The notes under the pieces: generated by a model
What the model saw: the letters and a program-made list of their open reading frames with translations, nothing else
What the model was told of the DNA's origin: nothing
The model's database searches: none
Made by a program: the position numbers and the translations under genes
In this document: positions 7,111-13,448 of the stretch, piece by piece
Numbering within the stretch: the first letter of the stretch is position 1
Layout: the number at the start of each line of letters is the position of its first letter
From: an uncultured Collinsella sp.
Lineage (GTDB): Bacteria > Actinomycetota > Coriobacteriia > Coriobacteriales > Coriobacteriaceae
Direction: 5' to 3'
Length of the DNA: 21,961 bases
Assembly: GCA_900545835.1 (NCBI GenBank)
Contig: URBB01000024.1
Location: 1-21,961 of the forward strand

Positions 7111-8752
7111 GAAAGTTAGCTCCTTCCCGATCTTGTTTGCGCTGCTTGCCCTCTTGATCGGCACCTGCGCGGTTGTGTTCCCCGCTTCCGCGCAGGCCGC
7201 GCCGATCTCGACCGGTTCCATCACGGTGAGCGGCACCGTAGCGAGCAGCTACGATGCCTACCAGATCTTTAGCGCCGATGTCTCCGACGGCGACAACGAC
7301 GCCAAGGTCTACTCCCAGATCGCCTGGGCAAGCGACGCCGCGCGCGACGCCGCGCTGCCTGTGCTGCACAGCGCCGGCATGCCCAATTCCCAGACCACCG
7401 CGCAGGAAGCTGCCGAGTGGCTCAACGCCGATTCCCACCTTACGAGCGCGCTGAGCGCACAGCTCGCTCGTTCCCTCCAGAGCTCTGGCGCCGTGTTCGT
7501 GGCCCTTAACGCGGGCACGACGGCCGAGCTGTCCTGTGGCTACTGGCTCATCGTCGCCGACGACGACGCCATTTCCCAGAACGAGGCCGGCACCGCGCCG
7601 ATCATGGCCCTGGTCGGCGGCAGCGCCGTCACCGTCAAGCCCAAGGCCGCGACGCCCAAGGTCTCCAAGCACGTGCTGGAGGACAGCACCGCCGCCTGGC
7701 AGAAGGCCGCCGACGCCACGGTCGCCGACGACCTGTACTGGCGCCTCTCGGCTACGGTCCCGGCGGGCCTTGCCGTCTACGACACCTATACGGTGCGGTT
7801 CGTCGACACCATGGGCGCGGGGCTCGACCCCTCCAAGGTCGCCGCGAGCATGCGCGTGTACGTGGCGGCGGGCGCCGAGGGCGGCTTCGACGCCGTCGCA
7901 TGTGAGGGCGGTAACGCCAACTCGACGCCGGCTAAAGGGTGGACAGACATTACTTCACAGTGCAAGGTCTCGGTCGAGGGCAATACCTTCGCCGTGCGCA
8001 CCGGCGACCTGATCGCCGTGCTCGGCGGGGCCGACGCCTTCGCCGCGGGCGCCCGCGTGGTTGCTGTCTACAATGCGCCGTTGGGGGCCAATTGCAATCG
8101 AGGCGCCACTAAGGGCAACCCCAACGAGGTCTACCTGCGCTACCCGCGCTCTCCCTTTGCCGACCAGTCCGGCGATGCCGGATTCACCCATACGCCGAGC
8201 GATGACGCCACGGCCTATACCTGGGGACTCAGCCTCATCAAGCGCTCAAGCGCAGACGATAAGCCGCTCGCGGGCGCCAAGCTGCGCATCATCGATGACC
8301 GTGGGCGCATTCTAACGACTGACGGCTCGTGGTCGACGGATGCCGACGCGTGCGTCACCACAGGCGCGGATGGTCATGTGGAATTGAGCGGTGTGGACGC
8401 GGGTCTCTACACCGTCGAAGAGGTCGCGGCTCCCAAGGGATACACCGCCTTTGAGGGCAAACGAACGGCAACGGTTGCGTCCGAGGGTCTGGGCGTTAAG
8501 CAGGTAACAGCCGCGAAGCCCAAGGTGACCGTGTCGGCCGAAAGCCCTCTGCGGGTTGATACCGCCGATGCCGGGACGGGTTCGATCGAGCTGTCGGTGC
8601 TCAACACCCCAAGCAAAGAAGCAAGTCGAGGCTTTATGCCCTCGACGGGAGATAGAACGTTGGTACTGGTGGCGGTTTTGGCTGCCATTGGAGTGGCGGC
8701 TATTGTTGTCGCGCTCGTCATCAAGCGGGGAGGCAGTCGTCGTGAAAAATAA
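7103..8752 (+). CDS. LPXTG-type pilin backbone protein with D2 and SpaA-like domains
   Basis: This 549-residue secreted, wall-anchored protein is likely a major pilin. The GTG at 7103 is taken as start: a GGGGTGAG ribosome site (7091-7098) lies just upstream, and the product then begins with a clean signal peptide (MNKK, hydrophobic 8-25, cleavage after about AQA at 31-33). The ORF overlaps the adhesin stop by 8 bases, so the two are probably translationally coupled. A fimbrial D2-type isopeptide domain covers about 185-370 (ATVPAGLAVYDTYTVRFVDT). A SpaA/prealbumin-like domain follows from W374 with K380 in SLIKR and the E-box YTVEEVAAPKGY (436-447). The sorting signal is MPSTG (512-516), a hydrophobic helix and KRGGSRREK; Met replaces the usual Leu. 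A VKPK in the N-terminal part may be the pilin-motif lysine. No class C sortase gene is adjacent. Confidence 0.87.
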   Translation: MNKKVSSFPILFALLALLIGTCAVVFPASAQAAPISTGSITVSGTVASSYDAYQIFSADVSDGDNDAKVYSQIAWASDAARDAALPVLHSAGMPNSQTTAQEAAEWLNADSHLTSALSAQLARSLQSSGAVFVALNAGTTAELSCGYWLIVADDDAISQNEAGTAPIMALVGGSAVTVKPKAATPKVSKHVLEDSTAAWQKAADATVADDLYWRLSATVPAGLAVYDTYTVRFVDTMGAGLDPSKVAASMRVYVAAGAEGGFDAVACEGGNANSTPAKGWTDITSQCKVSVEGNTFAVRTGDLIAVLGGADAFAAGARVVAVYNAPLGANCNRGATKGNPNEVYLRYPRSPFADQSGDAGFTHTPSDDATAYTWGLSLIKRSSADDKPLAGAKLRIIDDRGRILTTDGSWSTDADACVTTGADGHVELSGVDAGLYTVEEVAAPKGYTAFEGKRTATVASEGLGVKQVTAAKPKVTVSAESPLRVDTADAGTGSIELSVLNTPSKEASRGFMPSTGDRTLVLVAVLAAIGVAAIVVALVIKRGGSRREK

Positions 8753-8860
8753 TTGCCCCCTTGCTCAATGGCGTGCTGCCTCCGCAGCGAGTGACGCGCA
8801 GTCCTACCGACCTGATGATCATTGGTTTTGAAAAAGTTACCAGAGAACCCTCCATGAAAA

Positions 8861-8895
8861 GCGGGGCACCCGGTCGATATGACCGAGTGCCCCGC
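8861..8895. terminator. Bidirectional-looking terminator between convergent genes
   Basis: A 15-base stem with one mismatch (GCGGGGCACCCGGTC with GACCGAGTGCCCCGC) closes on a GATAT loop. AAAA precedes it and a T-rich TCGTTTGTT follows. It sits between the pilin gene on + and the bactofilin-like gene on -, where a two-way terminator is expected. Confidence 0.75.
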
Positions 8896-8903
8896 CTCGT
8901 TTG

Positions 8904-8936
8904 TTGGTGCAAAGTAACCTGACCCCTTTGCACCAA
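8904..8936 (-). repeat. REP-like palindrome, divergent copy R5
   Basis: TTGGTGCAAAG (8904-8914) is perfectly complementary to CTTTGCACCAA (8926-8936). On the minus strand the centre reads AAAGGGGTCAGGTTACTTTG, clearly related to the AAGGGGACAGGCACCTTTG core of the other copies. It overlaps the next copy by six bases. Confidence 0.65.
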
Positions 8937-8972
8937 CACAAAGGTGCCTGTCCCCTTTGTGGCGGTTGGTGG
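8931..8972 (-). repeat. REP-like palindrome copy R4
   Basis: CACCAACACAAAGG pairs with CCCTTTGTGGCGGTTGGTG, with small mismatches. The minus strand carries the family core AAAGGGGACAGGCACC, so this copy is inverted relative to those at 735, 2290 and 3242. It ends right at the stop codon of the minus-strand gene that follows. Confidence 0.75.
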
Positions 8973-10118
8973 CTAAGCGGTGGGGAGTCCTGGCGTGTTA
9001 GCCGGCTGCTGCGGCTTGAGGCGGGCGTTTCGCCAGATGATCTGGATAACGTAGCCGAGCATAAAGACAAAGGCCACGCCGCTGATGAAGTCACCTACGA
9101 GGGGAAGCCCCGTGAGGGCGCCTGCGATTATGCCGCCCTCGGCTGCCATGGCGTAGCGGTTCTGGTTGTGTCCGACCATGCGGGCGAGCGCGCACCCCGA
9201 AAAGGCACTCGACACCAATGCGATGCCGATAACGCCGCACAAGAGGGTTCCAGCAAGCGATAGACCAGCGATAGAGATAATCAGCAGTAGGACGGCGGGG
9301 GCGATAGCAATCGTGCCCAGAAGACCGCTCACCCACAGGGGCATGGGGCGCTGGTGGAGCATGCCGGCGGCGCCGGCGGTCGCGCGCGGAAAGACGAGCT
9401 CGAGCAGCAGAGCGACAAAGCAGGTCGAGAGTGCCGCGGCGACGATGCCGCCGATGACATCGTTAAGGGTGGAAGTATCCTCGTTCTCGGTGCGGTCGAT
9501 CTTAAGCGCGCCTACCTCGGCTCCTGCGGCGCGCTCGGGGTCCTCGGAGACGTGCGCGTTCACGGTGCCGGTGATGTGGGCGTTCTTGCCTAGGATGAGT
9601 TTGTCGGCCCAAACCTCGACATCGCCATCGACGGTGCCATCGATGGTCACCGTATCGCCCGCGAGCGCTGCCGACTTGGTGGAGCCTCGCAAGGCAACCG
9701 TCTCGCCTATCGCGTAGAAACAGTTAGCGGTGCTGTCGGAATTGAGAACGATATGCTGGCCAGCAACGGTCACGCTGCCATCAACCGTGGTCTTGGCAAT
9801 GTCGATGGTGCGTGCCGCCAGACGGACGGCGCCGCCCACCGTGCAGTCGCGGATGGAGAGGCTCTCGCCTGCCGCAATTATGTCGCGGTCGATGGAGGCG
9901 TCGTCCAAGTTGAGGGCCTGACCGGCCCAGTACAGGTCGCCCTCGACGCCGGACGGATTAGAGTCGTTGTCGGTTGCAAGTACGTTGCCCGCCGTGTCCG
10001 TGCCGGCAAATGACGCCGTGGGAAGAGCGGTGAGCGCGAGCGCGATGAGCGCGAATGCCATAAGCAGGCAGCGACGCATCTTGTGTGACGGCGCCGCCGC
10101 GGTTTGATTGAAAGCCAT
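8973..10118 (-). CDS. Bactofilin-like polymer-forming domain fused to membrane helices
   Basis: A 381-residue protein. It has a hydrophobic secretion or anchor segment at 16-38 (ending TASFAG), then a stretch at about 55-190 with short-period beta-strand repeats of bactofilin type (IDRDIIAAGESLSIRD, GGAVRLAARTIDI, DGSVTVAGQHI, GTVDGDVEVWADKL). Four or five membrane helices follow between about 222 and 362. Bactofilins are usually cytosolic polymers; here the repeat domain would be outside the membrane, as in polymer-forming proteins of Gram-positive bacteria whose exact role is unknown. The ATG at 10118 is preceded by AAAAGGA with about six bases spacing. An 8-base inverted repeat lies immediately upstream (10131-10157). 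The gene is convergent with the pilus locus and is not obviously part of it. Function beyond cell-envelope association is not inferred. Confidence 0.75.
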   Translation of the reverse strand: MAFNQTAAAPSHKMRRCLLMAFALIALALTALPTASFAGTDTAGNVLATDNDSNPSGVEGDLYWAGQALNLDDASIDRDIIAAGESLSIRDCTVGGAVRLAARTIDIAKTTVDGSVTVAGQHIVLNSDSTANCFYAIGETVALRGSTKSAALAGDTVTIDGTVDGDVEVWADKLILGKNAHITGTVNAHVSEDPERAAGAEVGALKIDRTENEDTSTLNDVIGGIVAAALSTCFVALLLELVFPRATAGAAGMLHQRPMPLWVSGLLGTIAIAPAVLLLIISIAGLSLAGTLLCGVIGIALVSSAFSGCALARMVGHNQNRYAMAAEGGIIAGALTGLPLVGDFISGVAFVFMLGYVIQIIWRNARLKPQQPANTPGLPTA

Positions 10119-10130
10119 GGTTGATCCTTT

Positions 10131-10157
10131 TGTTAGGTGTTTGGCATATACCTAACA
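10131..10157 (-). promoter_or_regulatory. Perfect inverted repeat upstream of the bactofilin-like gene
   Basis: TGTTAGGT (10131-10138) and ACCTAACA (10150-10157) are perfect 8-base arms with an 11-base spacer, adjacent to the ribosome binding site. It fits a dimeric repressor operator or a small RNA hairpin that could mask the ribosome site. No promoter boxes are clear nearby. Confidence 0.45.
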
Positions 10158-10225
10158 GGGTACCCAACGCGTGGGCGCTCTAAAAGAACCTCTCGGTTGC
10201 ATTTCGAAGGATGAGCCCGCGCCAC

Positions 10226-10916
10226 CTACTTTTTGCGGTGCAAAAAGCGTGCGATGTCATCCTCGGTGGGGCTTTTGATATCAAAGCGCAGCGACAGCCA
10301 GCGTAGTCCCATGGTCACCACGACGCAAACGACCAGTGCGACGACATTGCTGACCAAGCCGCTCATGACAAGGCAAACATAGCTTGCCGATCCGGCGATG
10401 GCCGCGATGGCATAGAAGTTGGTGCGCTGGAAGATACCCGGCACCACACCCATAAAACCATCTCGCAGCATGCCGCCGCCCACCGCGGTAAAAAAGCCCA
10501 TCATGATGCACACCGCCGGCGCAAAGCCGTAGACCAGCGCCTTGTCTGCGCCGGTTGCCGCATAGATGCCGACCGAGATGATGTCGAGCAATGGGATGAG
10601 TTTCTCGGGTTTATCGACGATTGCCGGGAATATGTAGATGATGGCCGCCGTGGCGATGGAGAGCGGCAGCGCCATCGGCTGGGTTGAGGATGTAGACGTT
10701 GCCCACCTGCAGCGCCATATCGCGCAAAAGACCGCCGCCCAGGCCGCAAACCACCGCGAGCGCAACTGCACCCACCAGGTCGAGTTTGTGCTCGCGTGCA
10801 ACCAGCACACCCGAGATCGATGCAGCGACAACGGCGAACATCTCGAGCCAAAACGGAATGGCGACCATGGCATCCGATGCATGTGAGGTAACGGTTATAG
10901 CGGCGACGACGGGCAA
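10226..10916 (-). pseudogene. UPF0126/TRIC-type membrane protein, split by a one-base frameshift
   Basis: The family comprises small inner-membrane proteins with two repeated UPF0126 units, related to trimeric intracellular cation channels and often annotated as glycine or cation transporters. The first unit is in one frame from a TTG at 10916 (AAAGGA seven bases upstream): helices and GLGGGLLRDMALQVGNVYILNP. The second unit is in another frame: MALPLSIATAAIIY, later AVGGGMLRDGFMGVVPG, ending FLHRKK at 10226. The two G-G-G-LRD repeats mark the internal duplication. Removing one G from the GGG at 10681-10683 joins them as YILNQPMALPL and gives a continuous 229-residue protein, a normal family length. 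Either the gene is broken, or this is an assembly or sequencing error. The rest of the gene looks intact, which favours a recent event or an error. Confidence 0.82.
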
Positions 10917-11030
10917 GATGGGGTCCTTTGGGTTGCTGGTTTAGACAATGCCCGTACATAGTACATGGTTGGCGGGCCTGGCGACCCTATTGCTCGGTAA
11001 ACGGTCGGGACTGCATGCGGGCGTAGGCAC

Positions 11031-11110
11031 CAAACGTGTACATCAGCCTCCAAAGATGTCAAAAAATGTCGGTTTTGGAGGGTGATGTACATGTTTTGGT
11101 TGGGGCGTGC
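11031..11110. repeat. Long palindrome, copy 1, downstream of the nuclease-like gene
   Basis: A hairpin of about 68 bases (11031-11098): CAAACGTGTACATCA pairs with TGATGTACATGTTTTG, and CTCCAAA with TTTGGAG. The 33-base core (11048-11080) has an A-rich centre. The flank GTTGGGGCGTGC (11099-11110) recurs after copy 2. The core is the reverse complement of the copy 2 core with a single mismatch, while the flanks match copy 2 in direct orientation. Confidence 0.8.
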
Positions 11111-11120
11111 TGGGATGACG

Positions 11121-12128
11121 CTACTCGGAAGGCGTGTCTTCGCTCTGCGCGCTCTTCCAGTTGCGGATAAGTGCCTTGCGCAGTTCGTTTTGCTTTCGCT
11201 GGTACTCGGCGTCCGTGCAGCGGGGCATACCGAGTGCTTCGCGAATGCTGTTCATGGCGCGATGAAAGGCAAGTTGACTTGCGAACTGTGCCGAGGTGAG
11301 CGTAACGATTCGATATCCCATTTGGGCGAGTACGGACTCTCGTTCCGCATCTGCGCCCTTGCGCTCGGTCTCGTCGTGAAAACCGCCCTTATATTCGATG
11401 CCGAGTTCTCTGCGCTGATAAGTAACAAGAGCGTCGATTTTGAGCGATCGGGCTTTTATGCAATGCCAGAGACGTTGAGGGATTTCGAGCGGTTTGTTGA
11501 GTTCGATACCTCGGATACCAATGCCGCCTTCGCTTGTTGGGAGCGAGAGGGTGATGGACGATGCGGTCTCCATGGGCGAGGCTGAGTGGTCGTAGATGTG
11601 TCTGAGTGCGAGCCTGGCGCGTGTGGCGCCGGGTTTGCCAGGGTGCCGATCGAGTAGCTCGACAATTTCGTCCTTGGAGGTGGTGGTTGGTTGCTCGGTG
11701 TAAGGGTCAGAGGGATTGAGCCCCATGCGATAGTCGCCGCAAACTTCGTAACCATACTCGAGGTATTCGATCCTATCCATCCACTCGGCAGCGAGCACGA
11801 AGGTGAAGGCTTCGTCGGTGATAAAGATGCCGGGCGTAAGCTCGTCAATATGGTCGTAGGGTAGGTTTTGGCCGAGAACGTGGCAAGCGACACCGTTGGT
11901 GCGAATTCGCTCGAAAGCAAATACTACGGAGATGTCGATAGTCTTGAGCATGGTGGACGGAATGCCGCAGTCGGTAAGTGCCTGCCGAATGCGCGCGATG
12001 CGTTGCTGGGTAGAGAGGCCCCGCACACCTATCTGGTAGTCGCGTTGTGCGACGGCTTGAACCAGGTTCCGCGGTGCATGACGGACGAGCCACGCCGTTT
12101 TATGCGAAATGAGAACAGGAGTATCCAT
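11121..12128 (-). CDS. Protein of unknown function with a C-terminal PD-(D/E)XK/DUF559-like nuclease domain
   Basis: I do not recognise a named gene. The 335-residue product is soluble, with no signal peptide or membrane helix. The C-terminal third looks like a restriction-endonuclease fold of DUF559/Vsr style: D232 in KIDAL, then E245-x-K247 in GIEYKGGFH, H251, D260 and the strand GYRIVTLTSAQF. The D...ExK spacing fits the PD-(D/E)XK catalytic set. The N-terminal part (1-220) has alternating helices and strands with no motif I know; such N-termini in actinobacterial DUF559 proteins are often compared to AbiEi-type antitoxins, but I cannot support that here. The ATG at 12128 is chosen because AGAGG lies six bases upstream; an in-frame ATG at 12203 would add 25 residues. 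Long palindromes flank the gene on both sides (11031 and 12233). The nuclease call is an inference from motif spacing. Confidence 0.68.
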   Translation of the reverse strand: MDTPVLISHKTAWLVRHAPRNLVQAVAQRDYQIGVRGLSTQQRIARIRQALTDCGIPSTMLKTIDISVVFAFERIRTNGVACHVLGQNLPYDHIDELTPGIFITDEAFTFVLAAEWMDRIEYLEYGYEVCGDYRMGLNPSDPYTEQPTTTSKDEIVELLDRHPGKPGATRARLALRHIYDHSASPMETASSITLSLPTSEGGIGIRGIELNKPLEIPQRLWHCIKARSLKIDALVTYQRRELGIEYKGGFHDETERKGADAERESVLAQMGYRIVTLTSAQFASQLAFHRAMNSIREALGMPRCTDAEYQRKQNELRKALIRNWKSAQSEDTPSE

Positions 12129-12232
12129 TGGGGACCTCTCGCTTCGAGCTGACACCAAACTCTTATGTCCGTTGAGGTGGGGAAATATACCGGATGCGAG
12201 CAAATCGACTCATGCTCGGTGCGCGTCATACG

Positions 12233-12311
12233 CAAACGTGTACATCACACTCCAAAAACGACATTTTTTGACATCTTTGGAGGGTGGTGTACATGTTTGG
12301 TTGGGACGTGC
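12233..12311. repeat. Long palindrome, copy 2, upstream of the nuclease-like gene
   Basis: A hairpin at 12233-12299: CAAACGTGTACATCA pairs with TGGTGTACATGTTTG, and CTCCAAA with TTTGGAG. The 33-base core is at 12250-12282, followed by the same flank as copy 1, GTTGGGACGTGC (12300-12311). A run of eight G follows at 12318-12325. It lies between the start of the nuclease-like gene and the tRNA-Ser terminator. Confidence 0.8.
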
Positions 12312-12335
12312 GGTCGAGGGGGGGGATCCGATAAC

Positions 12336-12358
12336 AAAAAAGCCCCATTGCTGGGGCT
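12336..12358 (-). terminator. Terminator of tRNA-Ser(CGA)
   Basis: On the minus strand the stem AGCCCCA/TGGGGCT closes on GCAA, followed by a T tract (complement of A at 12336-12340). It starts 12 bases after the tRNA CCA end. Confidence 0.85.
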
Positions 12359-12370
12359 CATGCCATCTAC

Positions 12371-12461
12371 TGGCGGAGGAGGAGGGATTCGAACCCTCGT
12401 GACCTTATACAGGCCAAACGGTTTTCGAGACCGCCGCATTCAACCACTCTGCCACCCCTCC
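12371..12461 (-). tRNA. tRNA-Ser (anticodon CGA)
   Basis: A 91-base tRNA with encoded CCA (12371-12373). The acceptor arm starts GGAGGGG, the D region has GCAGAGTGGTTGAA, and the anticodon CGA is at 12425-12427 in the loop CTCGAAA. The long variable arm is typical of tRNA-Ser, and the T arm is GAGGGTTCGAATCCCTC. It reads UCG codons. Confidence 0.96.
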
Positions 12462-12470
12462 GCGTGGGGT

Positions 12471-12500
12471 AAAAACAAAGCAGGCTCAAAGGCCTGCTTT
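12471..12500 (-). terminator. Terminator of tRNA-Ser(GGA)
   Basis: The perfect 9-base stem AAAGCAGGC/GCCTGCTTT (12477-12485 with 12492-12500) has a six-base loop and is followed on the minus strand by GTTTTTA. It lies in the 48 bases between the two tRNA genes. Confidence 0.88.
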
Positions 12501-12509
12501 GGAATTAAC

Positions 12510-12600
12510 TGGCGGAGAGTCAGGGATTTGAACCCTGGAGACGCTTTTGACGCCTACACGATTTCCAATCGTGCTCCTTCGGCCGCTCGGACAACTCTCC
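12510..12600 (-). tRNA. tRNA-Ser (anticodon GGA)
   Basis: A 91-base tRNA with encoded CCA (12510-12512). The acceptor GGAGAGT pairs with ACTCTCC. The anticodon GGA is at 12564-12566 in ATTGGAAAT, there is a long class II variable arm, and the T arm contains GGTTCAAATCC. It reads UCC and UCU codons. It is the upstream member of the two-tRNA cluster on the minus strand. Confidence 0.96.
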
Positions 12601-12616
12601 GTTAAATGCGAAAGTC

Positions 12617-12644
12617 AGTATACACGAGGAATCGCAAAGTGCAA
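12617..12644 (-). promoter_or_regulatory. Candidate promoter of the tRNA-Ser pair
   Basis: On the minus strand, TATACT (12617-12622) is a near-perfect -10 that lies 16 bases upstream of the tRNA 5' end. A -35-like TTTGCA (12639-12644) is 16 bases further up. Confidence 0.5.
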
Positions 12645-13006
12645 ACAGAAAAGTTGGCATTTTTTAAAACGTTCGGCCGCGCTTGGCGTTGCAGTGGGGT
12701 TTGAGGTGCCAAAAAAAACGGCTTCCGACCAGCGTGGTTGATCAACTCAATTGTTCAAAAGGGGTATTCATAAGCGACTTGGCAATGAATTTAAAAATCT
12801 TTGGGTGGTGCTGTGGACCACTGGTATGTATTTCGCGACCACAGCCTTGTGCCCGTTGACCTGCGGCTTGGCTCAGCTTGTCTCCGCGGCACCGTATCTT
12901 GTCCACAGATTCGTCAAGCTTTTGGTCAGCATTTGGTTGGAATGCGCATGAAACGTGGTGCGAGCATGGGCATATGTGGAGGTCATGAGGTTGTAGCTGC
13001 ATATTC
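12645..13006. other. Gene-free divergent region between the tRNA-Ser pair and rpsF
   Basis: About 360 bases without a credible gene. I see a weak inverted repeat CTGTGG/CCACAG (12811-12816, 12839-12844) and two DnaA-box-like words: TTGTCCACA (12899-12907, one mismatch to TTATCCACA) and, reversed, TGGTCCACA (12812-12820, two mismatches). Two loose matches do not make an origin. Small reading frames here lack ribosome sites. Confidence 0.5.
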
Positions 13007-13035
13007 TTGCGGCCTGGGAGGTTGAAAGATATTAT
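13007..13035 (+). promoter_or_regulatory. Promoter of the rpsF-ssb-rpsR-rplI operon
   Basis: A -35-like TTGCGG (13007-13012) and a -10 TATTAT (13030-13035) are separated by 17 bases, the ideal spacing. This would give a 5' leader of about 65 bases containing the hairpin at 13052-13080. Confidence 0.6.
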
Positions 13036-13051
13036 TACCAAGTCTTTTCCT

Positions 13052-13080
13052 GCTTCAGGCGCACCTTCACGACCTGAAGC
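13052..13080 (+). promoter_or_regulatory. rpsF leader hairpin, candidate S6:S18 autoregulatory site
   Basis: The perfect 8-base stem GCTTCAGG/CCTGAAGC has a 13-base loop, CGCACCTTCACGA, ending 13 bases before the GAGGAGGTGA ribosome site of rpsF. In several bacterial groups the S6:S18 complex binds a leader RNA hairpin before rpsF. Position and shape fit, but I cannot confirm the conserved motif by eye. Confidence 0.45.
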
Positions 13081-13106
13081 CACATTTGCCCAGAGGAGGT
13101 GACAAT

Positions 13107-13400
13107 ATGAAGGCTTATGAACTGCTGTTCTTTGTTGACCCGTCGCTCGACCCCGAGACTCGTCTCGCTGTTATGAAGCGTATCGATACCACGATCGCTG
13201 AGGGCGCTGGCAAGGTCGACTCCGTTGACGAGTGGGGCAAGCGCAAGCTCGCCTACGAGATCAACGACCTCACCGATGGTGACTACACCCTCATCAACTT
13301 CCACGCAGATCCTACCCAGATCGCCGAGCTTGATCGCGTCCTGCGCATCACCGACGCTGTGGTCCGCCACATGATCGTCCGTCGCGACGACCAGGAGTAA
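13107..13400 (+). CDS. rpsF: 30S ribosomal protein S6
   Basis: This 97-residue protein of the small subunit platform binds 16S rRNA together with S18, which is encoded two genes downstream. The sequence is typical: MKAYELLFFVDPSL at the start, the central KRKLAYEINDLTDGDY, and VLRITDAVVRHMIVRR near the end. The ATG at 13107 follows GAGGAGGTGA (13093-13102). It is the first gene of the operon rpsF-ssb-rpsR-rplI, and a candidate autoregulatory hairpin stands in its leader. Confidence 0.97.
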   Translation: MKAYELLFFVDPSLDPETRLAVMKRIDTTIAEGAGKVDSVDEWGKRKLAYEINDLTDGDYTLINFHADPTQIAELDRVLRITDAVVRHMIVRRDDQE

Positions 13401-13448
13401 GACTGTCGTTTTGGACTGGGCTTGTGCCCCAAGAGGAAGTAGTGAGTT

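Noticed and set aside
8753..8860. Remnant of a sortase gene downstream of the pilin
   Set aside because: No reading frame in these 108 bases shows the TLxTC or other sortase motif.
12318..12325. The G8 run after palindrome copy 2 as a second phase-variable tract
   Set aside because: It lies between a repeat and a tRNA terminator, outside any gene or clear promoter. It is useful only as a control for the G9 tract.
12812..12907. Chromosomal origin with DnaA boxes near the tRNA-Ser/rpsF gap
   Set aside because: There are only two imperfect boxes, no cluster, no strong AT-rich unwinding stretch, and no dnaA, dnaN or rpmH nearby.
605..13106. CRISPR array
   Set aside because: The repeats here are isolated palindromes in separate intergenic gaps, with no regular spacer pattern and no cas gene.
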